A stretch of 64,000 nucleotides of DNA from UBA1941 sp046329555 (GCA_046329555.1 JAXLUK010000004.1:62001-126000), one strand, 5' to 3'; counted from the stretch's first letter, positions 17,465 through 26,704 are shown. Translations and numbers: made by a program. Notes: generated by a model not told the origin, from the letters alone.

Positions 17465-18724
17465 CTATCCGCGTAAAATGGCCACCGGGTCAATTTTCCC
17501 GGCTTTAAGGCTTGGGAAAAATCCCGCAAAAAATGTGGTGATAATGCCGAATACAATTCCAAATACGTAATGGCGTAAGTGGAAGGTAACCGGAAAATGG
17601 GTGATACTGATGAACTCGTTTTTAGGGAAAGGAAGGTTGTACACACCGTAACTCATTAAAGCACCAAGCGCTAATCCCAAAATGGCACCAAAAACGCCAA
17701 TGGTTATCGATTGAAAAAGAAAAATTTGCAGAATATCTCTTGAAGCAAAACCCTGCGCTTTCAGAATAGCGATATCTTTTAGTTTATTCTGAATCGTCAT
17801 ATTCATGATATTATAAATTCCGAAACCCGCTACCACTAATAAGGTAAAGCTAACCACCACCGTCATTACATTGCGAATTGTGATGGATACCATCGCGCTG
17901 GCGTTTGCTGTTTCCCAGTCTTCAGATTTATATCCGTATGCCTTTCCAAATTCTGCTGCTAAAGCTTTAGCCTTATTAAAGGTTTTCAGCTTGATGGATA
18001 AATCAGTGACATATTGATTTTCTTTACCCATTAACTGCTGTACATTACTGAGACTGACATACGATCTGATATTATCCAATGAACCTATACCGAATTGAAA
18101 AGTGCCAACCACCCTGAACCGCATCGCAGTTCCTTTCGGTGTTGCCAATTGAATCAAGTCGCCCATCTTAACATTCAGCTTGGTAGCAAGGCCGTGACCA
18201 AGCAAAATACCATTATCTGTTTTTAGCAAATTATCAATACTACCAGTTTTCATTTTTGCACTGAGACCGGTTAGCTTATCTTCTTCTAAAATGTTGACAC
18301 CATTCAATGAGCCATTGATCTGTACAGGGCCGCTATTGTAAAAAACTTGAGTAGATAACTGGGGTGAAACGGCGGCCACCACAGGGTTTCTGCGGATGTT
18401 AGCCATAATGGCCTGCGCATTTTTAATGTTAGGCTGTATGTCTTTCGGCTTAGGATGGTAGATAACATTCATGGATTTACTGCTATCACTTATATCGTCA
18501 AGAATCGATTTAGAAAAATCTGTTTTGATGTCGTTGTATATATGAATATCGGGCGTGCTGGAGAGCAGCGTATCTTCCAGGTATTCATTAAAGCCGCTCA
18601 TGAAGGAAATCATTAGCAAATACATGCCAATGCCGAAAGTAACTCCCATCATAGCCACCAAGGTTTGCTTTTTCTTGGCTAACAAATGGGTTTTTGCAAT
18701 TTCGATATTTACTGCTAATGACAT
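17465..18724 (-). CDS. MacB-type ABC transporter permease (FtsX family)
   Basis: 419 aa from ATG 18724, one base after the adaptor stop; the frame continues to 18760 but that start would overlap the adaptor. Topology as in MacB/LolC: helix 1 at about residues 22-43, a large periplasmic MacB_PCD domain (about 45-290), and then three helices in an FtsX domain (about 295-415). The motif GVTFGIGMYLLMISFMSGF follows helix entry. Together with the ATPase it would form a tripartite mechanotransmission efflux pump. Substrate unknown. Confidence 0.93.
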   Translation of the reverse strand: MSLAVNIEIAKTHLLAKKKQTLVAMMGVTFGIGMYLLMISFMSGFNEYLEDTLLSSTPDIHIYNDIKTDFSKSILDDISDSSKSMNVIYHPKPKDIQPNIKNAQAIMANIRRNPVVAAVSPQLSTQVFYNSGPVQINGSLNGVNILEEDKLTGLSAKMKTGSIDNLLKTDNGILLGHGLATKLNVKMGDLIQLATPKGTAMRFRVVGTFQFGIGSLDNIRSYVSLSNVQQLMGKENQYVTDLSIKLKTFNKAKALAAEFGKAYGYKSEDWETANASAMVSITIRNVMTVVVSFTLLVVAGFGIYNIMNMTIQNKLKDIAILKAQGFASRDILQIFLFQSITIGVFGAILGLALGALMSYGVYNLPFPKNEFISITHFPVTFHLRHYVFGIVFGIITTFFAGFFPSLKAGKIDPVAILRG

Positions 18725-18725
18725 A

Positions 18726-19826
18726 TTACTCTTTTGGAAGTACAATCGTTTGGTGCTCACTTAAGCCTTCGGCTACTTCAACTTCTTCAAGATTTTCAAG
18801 ACCTTTTTTGATTTTGATGGTTTTATTAGTAGGCGTAGACTTTACCACTAACTCATTACCATTTCTTACCGCATTACGAGGCACTACCAGGGCGTTGTCT
18901 TTTTTAGAGATAACAATATTGGCTTCTACGCTGGTGTGTATGAATGATAACTCCAGTGGTTCTGTAAACACCGCATCTACACGAAAGCTTTGATCGTTTT
19001 GATTCATACCTGGATAAATCCGAGAAACGCGGGCATGAATAATTCTATTTGCGAATACATCCATTTTTACCAGTACTTCCTGCCCCGATTGAATGCGACC
19101 TATATCTTGTTGGTCAACCGATAATTGCAGATATTTCCCATCTGCGGCACCCACCAAAGCCATTACATCATTTCGCCGAACACTTTCCCCGTTTTCTTTG
19201 TACGTATCATAAACCACTCCATTAATTAAACTTCTTAACTGATAGTTGGCCAAATCCTGTGACGATGCTGCTTGCTGTGCCGTGGCATTAGAAATGTCGA
19301 TTTTAAGTTGGTCACGGGTGCGCTTGTAAGCTTCGCGCGCCGCCTGAACGTTGTTTTTTGAAATTTCGAAAATGGTTTTTACCCGATCAAATTCACTTTT
19401 TGATATGGCCCCACCTTCGAACATATTTTTATAACGGTTGAAATTACTTTCATCAGTACGCAATTGCGTCTCAGCGTTAGTTATTTTTATTTGAAGGTCC
19501 TGTAGAATGGGTGAATTGTCAGCCGCATTCAATCGCGCTTGCTGTAGGATGGCTTCATTGGCCTGTGACTTGGCTGATTGAGCATTGCTTTGAATTTGGA
19601 AAAGTGCTTCACCAGCTTTTACGCTGTCGCCGGCTTCATGATACTTTGCCGTTATGGCGCCGTCAGCGAGTGCGAACACCTTGTATTCTTCTCTCGCTGC
19701 CACAAAGCCACTGGCATAAACAGCTTCTGTAATCGACTTTCTAACCGGTTCAATGGTCTTTTCACCCTTGCAACTGGCCAATAGCAGTAACAATGCAAAA
19801 AAGACGGATGTTATAATCGCTTTCAT
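18726..19826 (-). CDS. HlyD/MacA-family periplasmic adaptor lipoprotein
   Basis: 366 aa. N-terminal lipoprotein signal ending LLLLASCKGEK, lipid anchored at Cys19 or so. Then the barrel-sandwich (lipoyl-like) half AGDSVKAGEALFQIQS, a long helical hairpin (about residues 90-205, rich in Q/A/K), and the second barrel-sandwich half with beta barrel (NGVVYDTYKENGESVRRND). It connects the inner-membrane ABC pump to the outer-membrane channel. One base separates its stop from the permease start and 1 nt separates it from the TolC gene upstream. Confidence 0.93.
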   Translation of the reverse strand: MKAIITSVFFALLLLLASCKGEKTIEPVRKSITEAVYASGFVAAREEYKVFALADGAITAKYHEAGDSVKAGEALFQIQSNAQSAKSQANEAILQQARLNAADNSPILQDLQIKITNAETQLRTDESNFNRYKNMFEGGAISKSEFDRVKTIFEISKNNVQAAREAYKRTRDQLKIDISNATAQQAASSQDLANYQLRSLINGVVYDTYKENGESVRRNDVMALVGAADGKYLQLSVDQQDIGRIQSGQEVLVKMDVFANRIIHARVSRIYPGMNQNDQSFRVDAVFTEPLELSFIHTSVEANIVISKKDNALVVPRNAVRNGNELVVKSTPTNKTIKIKKGLENLEEVEVAEGLSEHQTIVLPKE

Positions 19827-19827
19827 T

Positions 19828-21120
19828 TTAATAACCTGAATTGAGTTTAATTTGATATTGTACAGTAACGTAGTTGGCTTCGGCCTGTAACAGTTGTTGC
19901 TGGGTGTTTAGTAATTCATTGTTTACAGAAACAAGATTATCATAGTTAAGTGCCTCATTCTTATACTTCAACAGCGCCAACTGATAGTTTCTTGATGCCA
20001 TTGTCAGTTGTTGTTGCAGCGTGCTCACGTCATCCCGGCTCTTATTAAATTCTAATAACAAATCGCGGTCGTTTTTGGCTGCTTCGAAGGCTACCTGTTC
20101 TTGCTGTAAACGCGCAATCTGCTCATTTAAACGAGCCTTTTCTACATTGAAATATCGGATTGCTCCGGAAAAAATGGGAACATCTAAGCGGATACCAACC
20201 AGACTATTCTTGTACCATTGTTCGGATTTGAAGTTCAGTGAATTTCCCTGTGCATTCCATCCATAGTTGCCATAAACACTTAACTCTGGAAGGAAACGCA
20301 ATCTTTCCCGGGTCAACGTTAATTTGCCGGCTTCTTCCTGTAGTTGTGCCTGACGCATTATCGGGCGTTGACCTATGTTACCAAAAACGGGTGTACTGGC
20401 GGAATATGCTATCGCGTCCTTGATTTCTACAGTTTGATTTGCTGGTATAGCAGCTAGCAATTTCAATTGATTTAGCGCCTTCTGATAGGCTAACTCAGAC
20501 TGCCTTCTGGAAGATGAAGCGTTGAACGCTGCATTCCTGGCGCGATTCCATTCTAATTCATCTACAAATTGATTGTTGTAGCGAATGGAAACGATATGAA
20601 ACAAAGAATCTGCGTTAGATTGATTTTCAGAAGCAAATTGCACGTTCTTCTGATACAATAAGCAGAGGTAATATGCTTGAGCTATCTGTGCTTTTAACTG
20701 ATCGCGAAGTACAGCGGTTTTCTGAGCCGCCACTTGCATGTTCTTTCTGGCAACCATTAAATTGCCATAATTAGCACCATTAATGAGGTTCAATGAAAAT
20801 GATCCGTTGGGGTTGATATTGTACTTTGTACCGAATTGGACTTCCTTAAAGGTTCCCTTCGTACCACCAAAAATTTCAGCAGGAATCAACGAAGTATTTA
20901 GAATAAGGTTGTCGTTTAGTGCTGCACTGGCGCTGATGGAAGGTAAAAGCGGCGATATGGCGCTATTGCGGTTTTGTTGCTCTATCTTTTCATTCAACAC
21001 AGCCTGCTGTAAACTTACATTTTGCTTGAGCGCATACTCAGTAAATTGGTCAACAGATGTAAATACTTGCTGTGCCTGACTTTGAAGTGCAATCAATAGG
21101 AGGAAAATGGTCCTTTTCAT
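19828..21120 (-). CDS. TolC-family outer-membrane efflux protein
   Basis: 430 aa with signal peptide MKRTIFLLLIALQSQAQ. Two OEP repeats (about residues 30-205 and 225-425) with long amphipathic helices rich in Asn/Gln/Ala and beta segments (SLNLINGANYG, LVGIRLDVPIFSG). Such proteins trimerise to form the outer-membrane and periplasmic tunnel. It is the first gene of the five-gene minus-strand operon TolC-adaptor-permease-ATPase-kinase. Confidence 0.94.
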   Translation of the reverse strand: MKRTIFLLLIALQSQAQQVFTSVDQFTEYALKQNVSLQQAVLNEKIEQQNRNSAISPLLPSISASAALNDNLILNTSLIPAEIFGGTKGTFKEVQFGTKYNINPNGSFSLNLINGANYGNLMVARKNMQVAAQKTAVLRDQLKAQIAQAYYLCLLYQKNVQFASENQSNADSLFHIVSIRYNNQFVDELEWNRARNAAFNASSSRRQSELAYQKALNQLKLLAAIPANQTVEIKDAIAYSASTPVFGNIGQRPIMRQAQLQEEAGKLTLTRERLRFLPELSVYGNYGWNAQGNSLNFKSEQWYKNSLVGIRLDVPIFSGAIRYFNVEKARLNEQIARLQQEQVAFEAAKNDRDLLLEFNKSRDDVSTLQQQLTMASRNYQLALLKYKNEALNYDNLVSVNNELLNTQQQLLQAEANYVTVQYQIKLNSGY

Positions 21121-21219
21121 AACGCCCGATTCGGACGCAAATGGAATGTAACTTAGGGAAGCAAAATGGATGATTTTATGGAAGCGGTAAAAATTGCCGT
21201 TGAACCGTTATTAGAGCCA

Positions 21220-22242
21220 TTAAACCGTCCACGTGGTTACGCCGGAATCGGTGAAAGAGTACCGCATCACGCGGCCTCCGAATTGATTTAATGCGTCTAT
21301 TACCGAATATTTAGCCACATAGGGTGCGTAGAAAATCATGAATCCTCCACCACCTGCTCCCGAAATTTTGCCCCCGGTTGCACCGGCATTAATGGCTGTT
21401 TCGTAGATGGCATCAATCTGCGGATTGCTGATGCCTTCTGCCATCATTTTTTTATGTTGCCATCCGTAATGAAGAATTTCTCCAATTCGGTCAATCTCGC
21501 CTTTTAGTAGCGCCTCTTTCATCATTTGTGCCTGCTCTTTTAAGCTATGCATCGCTTCAATGGAACGCTCATTTTTTTGTTTAACATTTTCGCGCTGCTT
21601 CTCAATAATAGAAGAAGAAAGACGGGAGGTTTCAGTGAAAAACAACACCAAATTGTTTTCCAACTCATGTAACCACTTGCTTTTAATGCGCAGCGGATTA
21701 ACAATTACTTTGTTGTTTGCAGAAAACTCCATGAAATTAACGCCTCCGAAAGTAGCGGCATACTGATCTTGTTTCCCACCGGCCATGGCCAAATCTTCCC
21801 GCTCAATAGAGTAGGCTAAATGGGCAATGTCATATTCCCCCAAAGGCAATTTTAGCCATTCCACAAAAGCGCCTAAAATGGCTACTACCAAAGTACTTGA
21901 GCTGCCCAAACCCGAACCCGGAGGCGCATCCACAAAAGTTGATAACTCGAAACTCAACGGTTTATGGGCGTAGTCGCGAACAATGCGATTATAAATTCCT
22001 TTTATCAAATCCAGTTCGCCATTAAGTGGTAATTCATTGGTTGCGGTAAACTCATAGCGCTCGCTGCGGTCTATAGCGTGTAGCACTATCCTGTTATCGT
22101 TTGTTGGGCGAATAGTGGCATAAGCGTACATCGCAATTGTAGCATTCAGAATGGCACCGCCGAAATCATCTGAGTATGGACTTACGTCTGTTCCTCCTCC
22201 GGCTAATCCTAATCGCAGCGGCGCTTTACTTCTGATAATCAT
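21220..22242 (-). CDS. GHMP kinase, D-glycero-D-manno-heptose 7-phosphate kinase-like (HddA type)
   Basis: 340 aa. N-terminal RSKAPLRLGLAGGGTDVSPY and the ATP-binding GHMP motif PPGSGLGSSSTLVVAI (about residues 105-120) are diagnostic for the HddA-like branch; the C-terminal GHMP motif GATGGKISGAGGGGFMIF is intact. HddA makes heptose 1,7-bisphosphate for GDP-heptose in surface polysaccharide. A neighbouring glycosyltransferase supports this. A second heptose kinase of the unrelated PfkB fold lies at 52404. Other possible substrates include fucose or related sugars, so the exact assignment is moderate. Confidence 0.78.
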   Translation of the reverse strand: MIIRSKAPLRLGLAGGGTDVSPYSDDFGGAILNATIAMYAYATIRPTNDNRIVLHAIDRSERYEFTATNELPLNGELDLIKGIYNRIVRDYAHKPLSFELSTFVDAPPGSGLGSSSTLVVAILGAFVEWLKLPLGEYDIAHLAYSIEREDLAMAGGKQDQYAATFGGVNFMEFSANNKVIVNPLRIKSKWLHELENNLVLFFTETSRLSSSIIEKQRENVKQKNERSIEAMHSLKEQAQMMKEALLKGEIDRIGEILHYGWQHKKMMAEGISNPQIDAIYETAINAGATGGKISGAGGGGFMIFYAPYVAKYSVIDALNQFGGRVMRYSFTDSGVTTWTV

Positions 22243-22265
22243 GTTTTGCTGATAGTTATTGAGCT

Positions 22266-22273
22266 CAAATATA
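22266..22273 (-). promoter_or_regulatory. Bacteroidota -7 promoter element for the GHMP kinase gene
   Basis: The minus strand reads TATATTTG, an exact TANNTTTG match, 23 nt before the ATG at 22242 and in the 42-bp gap after the glycosyltransferase gene. A -33 box was not evident. Confidence 0.5.
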
Positions 22274-22284
22274 ATCGCGTAAAA

Positions 22285-23415
22285 TTAAGCTAAGCCAGCA
22301 GCCTTACGAATGCTATCAAGCATGTACGACCAACTGAATTTTATTTTCTCTTGCTGAATGTTTTTTGAAAACAGGAATTCTTTATGCTCGTCATAAAAAC
22401 GAACGATATGGTCGGCAATATCTTTAGCATCTGGTTCTGTAACGTAGCCAACTACATCGTGAGGTACAATTTCAGGTAATCCACCCACATTGGTAACTAA
22501 CATAGGCCGGTTAAAGTGATAACAAATCTGTGTAACACCACTTTGCGTGGCATGTTTGTATGGCTGAACTACCAAATCAGCGGCGCAGAAGAAATATTTC
22601 ACCTGGTCGTCGGGAATGAAATTGGTTCTTAACACAACCTTACTGCGAATTCCTAATTCGTCAATTTTTTGTTGATAAGCATCTTCGTTGCCATAGAATT
22701 CACCGGCAATAATTAACTCCAAGTACGATTGCTTCAACCTGCTATCTGCCATCGCTTCCAGCAACAAATCCAAACCTTTATAGTCGCGAATAAAACCGAA
22801 GAAAAGCAGGTATTGACCGTTAATGGGAAGTCCTAATTTTTCCAGTGCCTCGGTTTTGGTAGGTACTGGACCAAAATTATCAAACAACGGATGTGGACTG
22901 AAAATTTTTGGCTTTGAGGTATCAAACAGGCGAAGGTCATCTAATACCGATCTAGATTGTGCTATGAATCCATGCACACTGCTTGTGAAGTAACGTGCCA
23001 GCCAATAATCGCCTATCCTTTTTTCGTGAGGAATGATATTGTCGATGATCGAAACGATACGTGTCTTTTTGTTACGTTTTACCAGTCGGCAAATGGTGCC
23101 CAGGCACGGACCCATGAAGGGTAACCAAAATTTCACTACCAACAAATCGGCCTTTAGCGAAGCGATTTCGCGGCCCACACGCCACCAATTCAATGGATTG
23201 ATACTATTTACCTTTTGATGGATATATAGATTAGCTGGAGCAGGCTGATCACTGAATTGTGTCTTTCCCGGAAATAGAAACGCAGGATATTGCAAAGAAA
23301 ATGTGTATATCTGTACCGAATGCCCCTGTTGCAGAAACTCCTGAGCCAATCGCTCATTATAGGCTGCTAATCCACCGCGAAAAGGATGTGCCGTACCGAG
23401 AATAATAACTTTCAA
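22285..23415 (-). CDS. Glycosyltransferase family 4-like protein (GT-B fold)
   Basis: 376 aa. The N-terminal domain begins MKVIILGTAHPFRGGLAAYN, with the glycine-rich loop seen in GT4 donors of polysaccharide sugars, and the C-terminal Glycos_transf_1 domain contains YLLFFGFIRDYKGLDLLLEA (about residues 203-222) and VQPYKHATQSGVTQICYHF, followed by the nucleotide-sugar binding PEIVPHDVVGYV. Acceptor and donor cannot be read from sequence. It lies between the tRNA-Leu gene and the heptose kinase gene, all on the minus strand, so a role in surface glycan assembly is likely. Confidence 0.88.
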   Translation of the reverse strand: MKVIILGTAHPFRGGLAAYNERLAQEFLQQGHSVQIYTFSLQYPAFLFPGKTQFSDQPAPANLYIHQKVNSINPLNWWRVGREIASLKADLLVVKFWLPFMGPCLGTICRLVKRNKKTRIVSIIDNIIPHEKRIGDYWLARYFTSSVHGFIAQSRSVLDDLRLFDTSKPKIFSPHPLFDNFGPVPTKTEALEKLGLPINGQYLLFFGFIRDYKGLDLLLEAMADSRLKQSYLELIIAGEFYGNEDAYQQKIDELGIRSKVVLRTNFIPDDQVKYFFCAADLVVQPYKHATQSGVTQICYHFNRPMLVTNVGGLPEIVPHDVVGYVTEPDAKDIADHIVRFYDEHKEFLFSKNIQQEKIKFSWSYMLDSIRKAAGLA

Positions 23416-23451
23416 AAGGAAATTTGTTTAGCAAGCTAAAGAGAAAAACAG

Positions 23452-23535
23452 TGCCCAGGACGAGATTCGAACTCGTACACCCTTTCGGGCGCCACCCCCT
23501 CAAGATGGTGTGTCTACCAATTTCACCACCTGGGC
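23452..23535 (-). tRNA. tRNA-Leu (anticodon GAG)
   Basis: Minus-strand sequence folds as a class II tRNA of 84 nt: acceptor stem GCCCAGG/CCTGGGC, D-loop with AAATTGGTAGAC, anticodon stem CCATC/GGTGG with loop TTGAGGG (anticodon GAG, reading CUC/CUU), a long variable arm CGCCCGAAAGGGTG, T-arm ACGAGTTCGAATCTCGT and discriminator A. CCA is not encoded. It lies 26 bp downstream of the thioredoxin gene and upstream of the glycosyltransferase; a short T5 run follows. Confidence 0.95.
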
Positions 23536-23561
23536 AAGCGCGGCGAAGATAGAAAATCAAC

Positions 23562-24740
23562 TCACTTCCCCCGAAACTTTTTAAGGTTCTTTCTGAACTC
23601 GTTGATATAAGCAGAATGACCGGATTGCAGCGCTAAATTCAATGCCTTCTCTTCAGTGATGATGGCCTGCTTTTTATTCCCGGTTGCGTAAAGTAAACAG
23701 GCATAGGTATCTAAGTTGGCTTCGTTTTCAGACATAGAAACAGATTTTTCCGCCAGGTCAAGCGCCCATTGCAATGTAGTGCGGTCTTTACATTTTTCGT
23801 AGCAAGAATAAGCAACGCTGTTATAACTGTTGGCATCATCATGTCTGGATAAATACAATTCAGCAGATTTTCTATAGGCTATCCAATCCTTCATTTGCAG
23901 ATAGTAGTCTACATCTGTTGAAATCGCTGCTGCAGATGCGGCTTCTACATTTAGCATCATGAAGGTATCCCTGAAATGTTGATATTGTTTGGGAGATGAT
24001 TGAATGATGGCAGCTAGCGCTTCTTGATAATTTTCTTCAACTATGTGTTTAACATACGCTTCACCGTATCGCTTTTCAAAGCCTTCCAGATTAGCTTCCA
24101 TAAACCGATGTTCACGCGTTAACGGTTGGTGTTCACAATGAAATATGATTCTACGATTATCCTCACTGCCTAATTGGGCATCGCGCTGTGTGACGATATA
24201 CTGCCGATAAACTGAATCGTAGGGTTCATCAGCATCAAGCAACGCCAGCAAATATTTCTTCATGAAGGCAAACTCTCTCTCGCCAGAGGCGTAACGCTGG
24301 TTTAAGGTACTTATTTGGTGGTCGGGACTCATGGCATTAGCCCCCATATCAACAAAATCGCGAACCGGACGGGCGCCAACACTACGATGTACAAGTACAC
24401 CATCGCCATTAACAAAAAGAAAAGTAGGGTAGGCCTTAACATGATACTTCTTTGCCAGCTCTAATCCTTCTCCAACTTCCATATCCATTTTCACGTTAAT
24501 CATATTGGTATTATAGAAATCACCGGCTGTATCATTGGTAAAAACCTCCCTTGCCATCTTTTTGCACGGACCACACCACGAAGCATATGCATCAACGAAA
24601 ATCAACTTCTTTTCCGCCTTAGCTTTTGATAGTACAGCCGACCATGTGCTGCTTTCAAAACGAATTTTAGATTCGGGTTCTTCACCTGCCAATAACCATA
24701 GTGGCAGCAACAACAATATACTTCCCAATAAGTTTCTCAC
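23562..24740 (-). CDS. Secreted thioredoxin-domain protein with TPR-like C-terminus
   Basis: 392 aa, starting at GTG 24740. Signal peptide MRNLLGSILLLLPLWLLAG. The thioredoxin/DsbD-gamma-like domain covers about residues 25-140 with the redox motif WCGPCKKM (about 53-60) and the cis-Pro region KAYPTFLFVNGDG. The rest (about 150-390) is helical and ends in TPR-like blocks (SVAYSCYEKCKDRTTLQWAL). Probably a periplasmic thiol reductant or chaperone; the partner is unknown. Its promoter may be the TACCTTTA at 24757-24764 (minus strand). Confidence 0.88.
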   Translation of the reverse strand: MRNLLGSILLLLPLWLLAGEEPESKIRFESSTWSAVLSKAKAEKKLIFVDAYASWCGPCKKMAREVFTNDTAGDFYNTNMINVKMDMEVGEGLELAKKYHVKAYPTFLFVNGDGVLVHRSVGARPVRDFVDMGANAMSPDHQISTLNQRYASGEREFAFMKKYLLALLDADEPYDSVYRQYIVTQRDAQLGSEDNRRIIFHCEHQPLTREHRFMEANLEGFEKRYGEAYVKHIVEENYQEALAAIIQSSPKQYQHFRDTFMMLNVEAASAAAISTDVDYYLQMKDWIAYRKSAELYLSRHDDANSYNSVAYSCYEKCKDRTTLQWALDLAEKSVSMSENEANLDTYACLLYATGNKKQAIITEEKALNLALQSGHSAYINEFRKNLKKFRGK

Positions 24741-24810
24741 CGAAATTATTTTCTGCTAAAGGTAGAAAAATGGGGTAAGAAATCAGTGGATTTCGGCAAT
24801 GCGTTTCGTT

Positions 24811-24931
24811 CATGGTGGATTACTTTCGTTAATGTTCTTCCCAAAATCTTTGGGACCCTCCACTGCAACGCCAAACTTTTCATGATGGAGTTCGGCCGCC
24901 GCCAGCGAAAGCCGGAGGCGGTCTTTTTTTT
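24811..24931 (+). ncRNA. Candidate structured leader RNA or small RNA ending in a rho-independent terminator
   Basis: In the 221-bp gap before the oxidoreductase gene, three hairpins can be drawn on the plus strand: CCCAAA/TTTGGG (24840-24854); CTCCA/TGGAG (24858-24862 with 24886-24890); and CCGCCGCC/GGAGGCGG with an AGCGAAAGCC loop (24896-24921), followed by T8 (24924-24931). GTGGA at 24816-24820 can pair with TCCAC at 24859-24863, which excludes the second hairpin: two exclusive folds. All upstream genes are on the minus strand, so the terminator cannot serve an upstream plus-strand gene. A TACTTTCG box at 24821-24828 resembles a -7 element, but no good -33 box was seen. It is either an attenuator/riboswitch-like leader or an independent sRNA; not matched to a known family. 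Confidence 0.5.
24896..24931 (+). terminator. Rho-independent terminator upstream of the oxidoreductase gene
   Basis: GC-rich stem (one mismatch) followed by T8 on the plus strand, 30 nt before the ATG at 24962. The minus strand has no T run, so it is directional. Confidence 0.75.
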
Positions 24932-24961
24932 ATTCTTCGGGTTGGCTTAGATTCACCGCCG

Positions 24962-26674
24962 ATGGGAAAGTTGCACCAAGGAGATTTTTATGATGTTGTT
25001 GTTATTGGTTCTGGAATCGGTGGCTTAACGGCCGGAGCAATTCTAAGCAGAAGTGGCCTTCGCGTAGCTGTAATGGAGCGTTCAGATACCGAGGGAGGCT
25101 ACTTGATGGGTTTTACCCGCAACCGCTTTACTTTCGATACGGCTATTCATTGGTTGAATCAATGCCGGCCTTGTGGCATGGTTCATACCATTTTTGAAAG
25201 TTTAGGAACCGATTTTCCGGAAGTACGTGTTCAAAGCAGAATCAAACGCTATATCGGCGATGATTATGACTACCTGTTAACTGCAGATCCTGATCAGTTA
25301 AAGCAAAGGTTGCAAAGTGACTTTCCTGAGGATAAATCAGGAATAGAACGATTTTTTCGTGATGCGAAAATTCTAGGGAATCAAATGCACCGATATGGCG
25401 CACAGATTCGCTCGTTTGAAACCATGCGATGGTGGGAGAAGGCGCAGGCTGGATTGGGTGCATTCCGTTTTGTATTACCCTTTTTGAAACATGTGCGTTT
25501 TGCTGGCAAAGAAGGTGTACAGCGGGGTTTGAAGCGGTATTTCTCTAACCCGAAATTACGTTCTTTATTTGCCTCAGAACGTGATTTACTATCTTGTCTG
25601 ATACCCATAGGTTGGGCTTACTTCGGCGATTTCCAAAATCCGCCTACCGGCGGAAGTCAAACCTTTGCGGGCTGGCTAGCGCACCTGATTGAAAGTTACG
25701 GCAATGATGTTTTTTATTACGCTGATGTAAAGAAAGTCCTGGTTGAAAATCAGGAAGTGCAGGGTGTGGTAGTGAATCAACGCGGTAACGAATACACCAT
25801 TAAAAGCCGCTACGTTATAGCCGCTTGCGATTTAGAGATTTTGTATCGTCAACTTTTACCGCAGCAACCCGGCACTAACGCATTACTAGATAAATTGCAG
25901 CAGGCGGAACTATATGATTCCTCGTTAACTATACATGTTGCGCTCAATAAGCCGGCCGCCGATTTAGGTTTTAATGAAGAAATGATCTTTATCACCAGAC
26001 AGGATGTTGCTTATGAAGATCAAACCGGGGGTGATCCTGAGAAAAGTGAGCTCTTGGTGTTGTCGCCATCTTTTCGTGATCCCACAATGGCACCGGAAGG
26101 CAAGGGCGCTATAACAATTTTTATGCCCGCTCTATGGGAACATCATCAATGCTGGAAAACGGAAGTAGATGAAAGAGGGAATCGAATACGTGGCGCGGCA
26201 TATAACGAGTTTAAAGAAAAGGTTGCTCAGATTTTAGTGAAAAGGGTAGGAGCAAAATTAGGTATTGATTTAGCTGCCCATATTGAATTCTATGAAGTAG
26301 CAACCCCCATTACGCATTGGCGATATTCTGGAAATAAGTGGGGAAGTATGATGGGTACACGACCAGGAAAAATCAATTATCAATTGGGAGTTGCAGGTTA
26401 TAGAACACCAGTCAAGAATTTATTTATTGGAGGGCATTGGGCCGAGTTGGGAGGCGGTGTCCCCATTGCGGCTAAGGCCGGATTGAACGCTGCATTGTGT
26501 GTGCTTCGCGAAGCAAACTCCGAAGCTTTTAAGGCGTATGTGAGATATTTGAATGGGGCAATTACAGCCACAGAAATCCGAAATCATCCAGTGTTTAAGC
26601 CTTATATATCGCCATGGATACGTCGAAAGACGCCAGCCGAGTTATTGGCAGAACGAAGAAAGGGGGCAGACTGA
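24962..26674 (+). CDS. CrtI/RetSat-like FAD-dependent oxidoreductase (carotenoid desaturase/isomerase superfamily)
   Basis: 570 aa. Starts with the dinucleotide-binding motif VVVIGSGIGGLTAGAILSRSG (split: GxGxxG at about residues 17-22), and ends with the FAD-binding C-terminal block RTPVKNLFIGGHWAELGG and GVPIAAKAGLNAA seen in phytoene desaturase, carotene isomerase and retinol saturase relatives. The intermediate substrate domain is helical. It could act on carotenoids, menaquinone-linked lipids or other polyenes; no carotenoid genes are adjacent. It is preceded by the RNA structure and terminator at 24811-24931. valS begins 43 bp after the stop. Confidence 0.83.
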   Translation: MGKLHQGDFYDVVVIGSGIGGLTAGAILSRSGLRVAVMERSDTEGGYLMGFTRNRFTFDTAIHWLNQCRPCGMVHTIFESLGTDFPEVRVQSRIKRYIGDDYDYLLTADPDQLKQRLQSDFPEDKSGIERFFRDAKILGNQMHRYGAQIRSFETMRWWEKAQAGLGAFRFVLPFLKHVRFAGKEGVQRGLKRYFSNPKLRSLFASERDLLSCLIPIGWAYFGDFQNPPTGGSQTFAGWLAHLIESYGNDVFYYADVKKVLVENQEVQGVVVNQRGNEYTIKSRYVIAACDLEILYRQLLPQQPGTNALLDKLQQAELYDSSLTIHVALNKPAADLGFNEEMIFITRQDVAYEDQTGGDPEKSELLVLSPSFRDPTMAPEGKGAITIFMPALWEHHQCWKTEVDERGNRIRGAAYNEFKEKVAQILVKRVGAKLGIDLAAHIEFYEVATPITHWRYSGNKWGSMMGTRPGKINYQLGVAGYRTPVKNLFIGGHWAELGGGVPIAAKAGLNAALCVLREANSEAFKAYVRYLNGAITATEIRNHPVFKPYISPWIRRKTPAELLAERRKGAD

Positions 26675-26704
26675 TTTTCCACTTCCCCGATTTTTAGTTT
26701 CGGC

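Noticed and set aside
21166..21291. Possible 41-aa plus-strand ORF (MDDFMEAVKIAVEPLLEPLN start)
   Set aside because: It overlaps the 3' end of the GHMP kinase gene antisense, has no similarity to a known family and no promoter I could see; too short to call.
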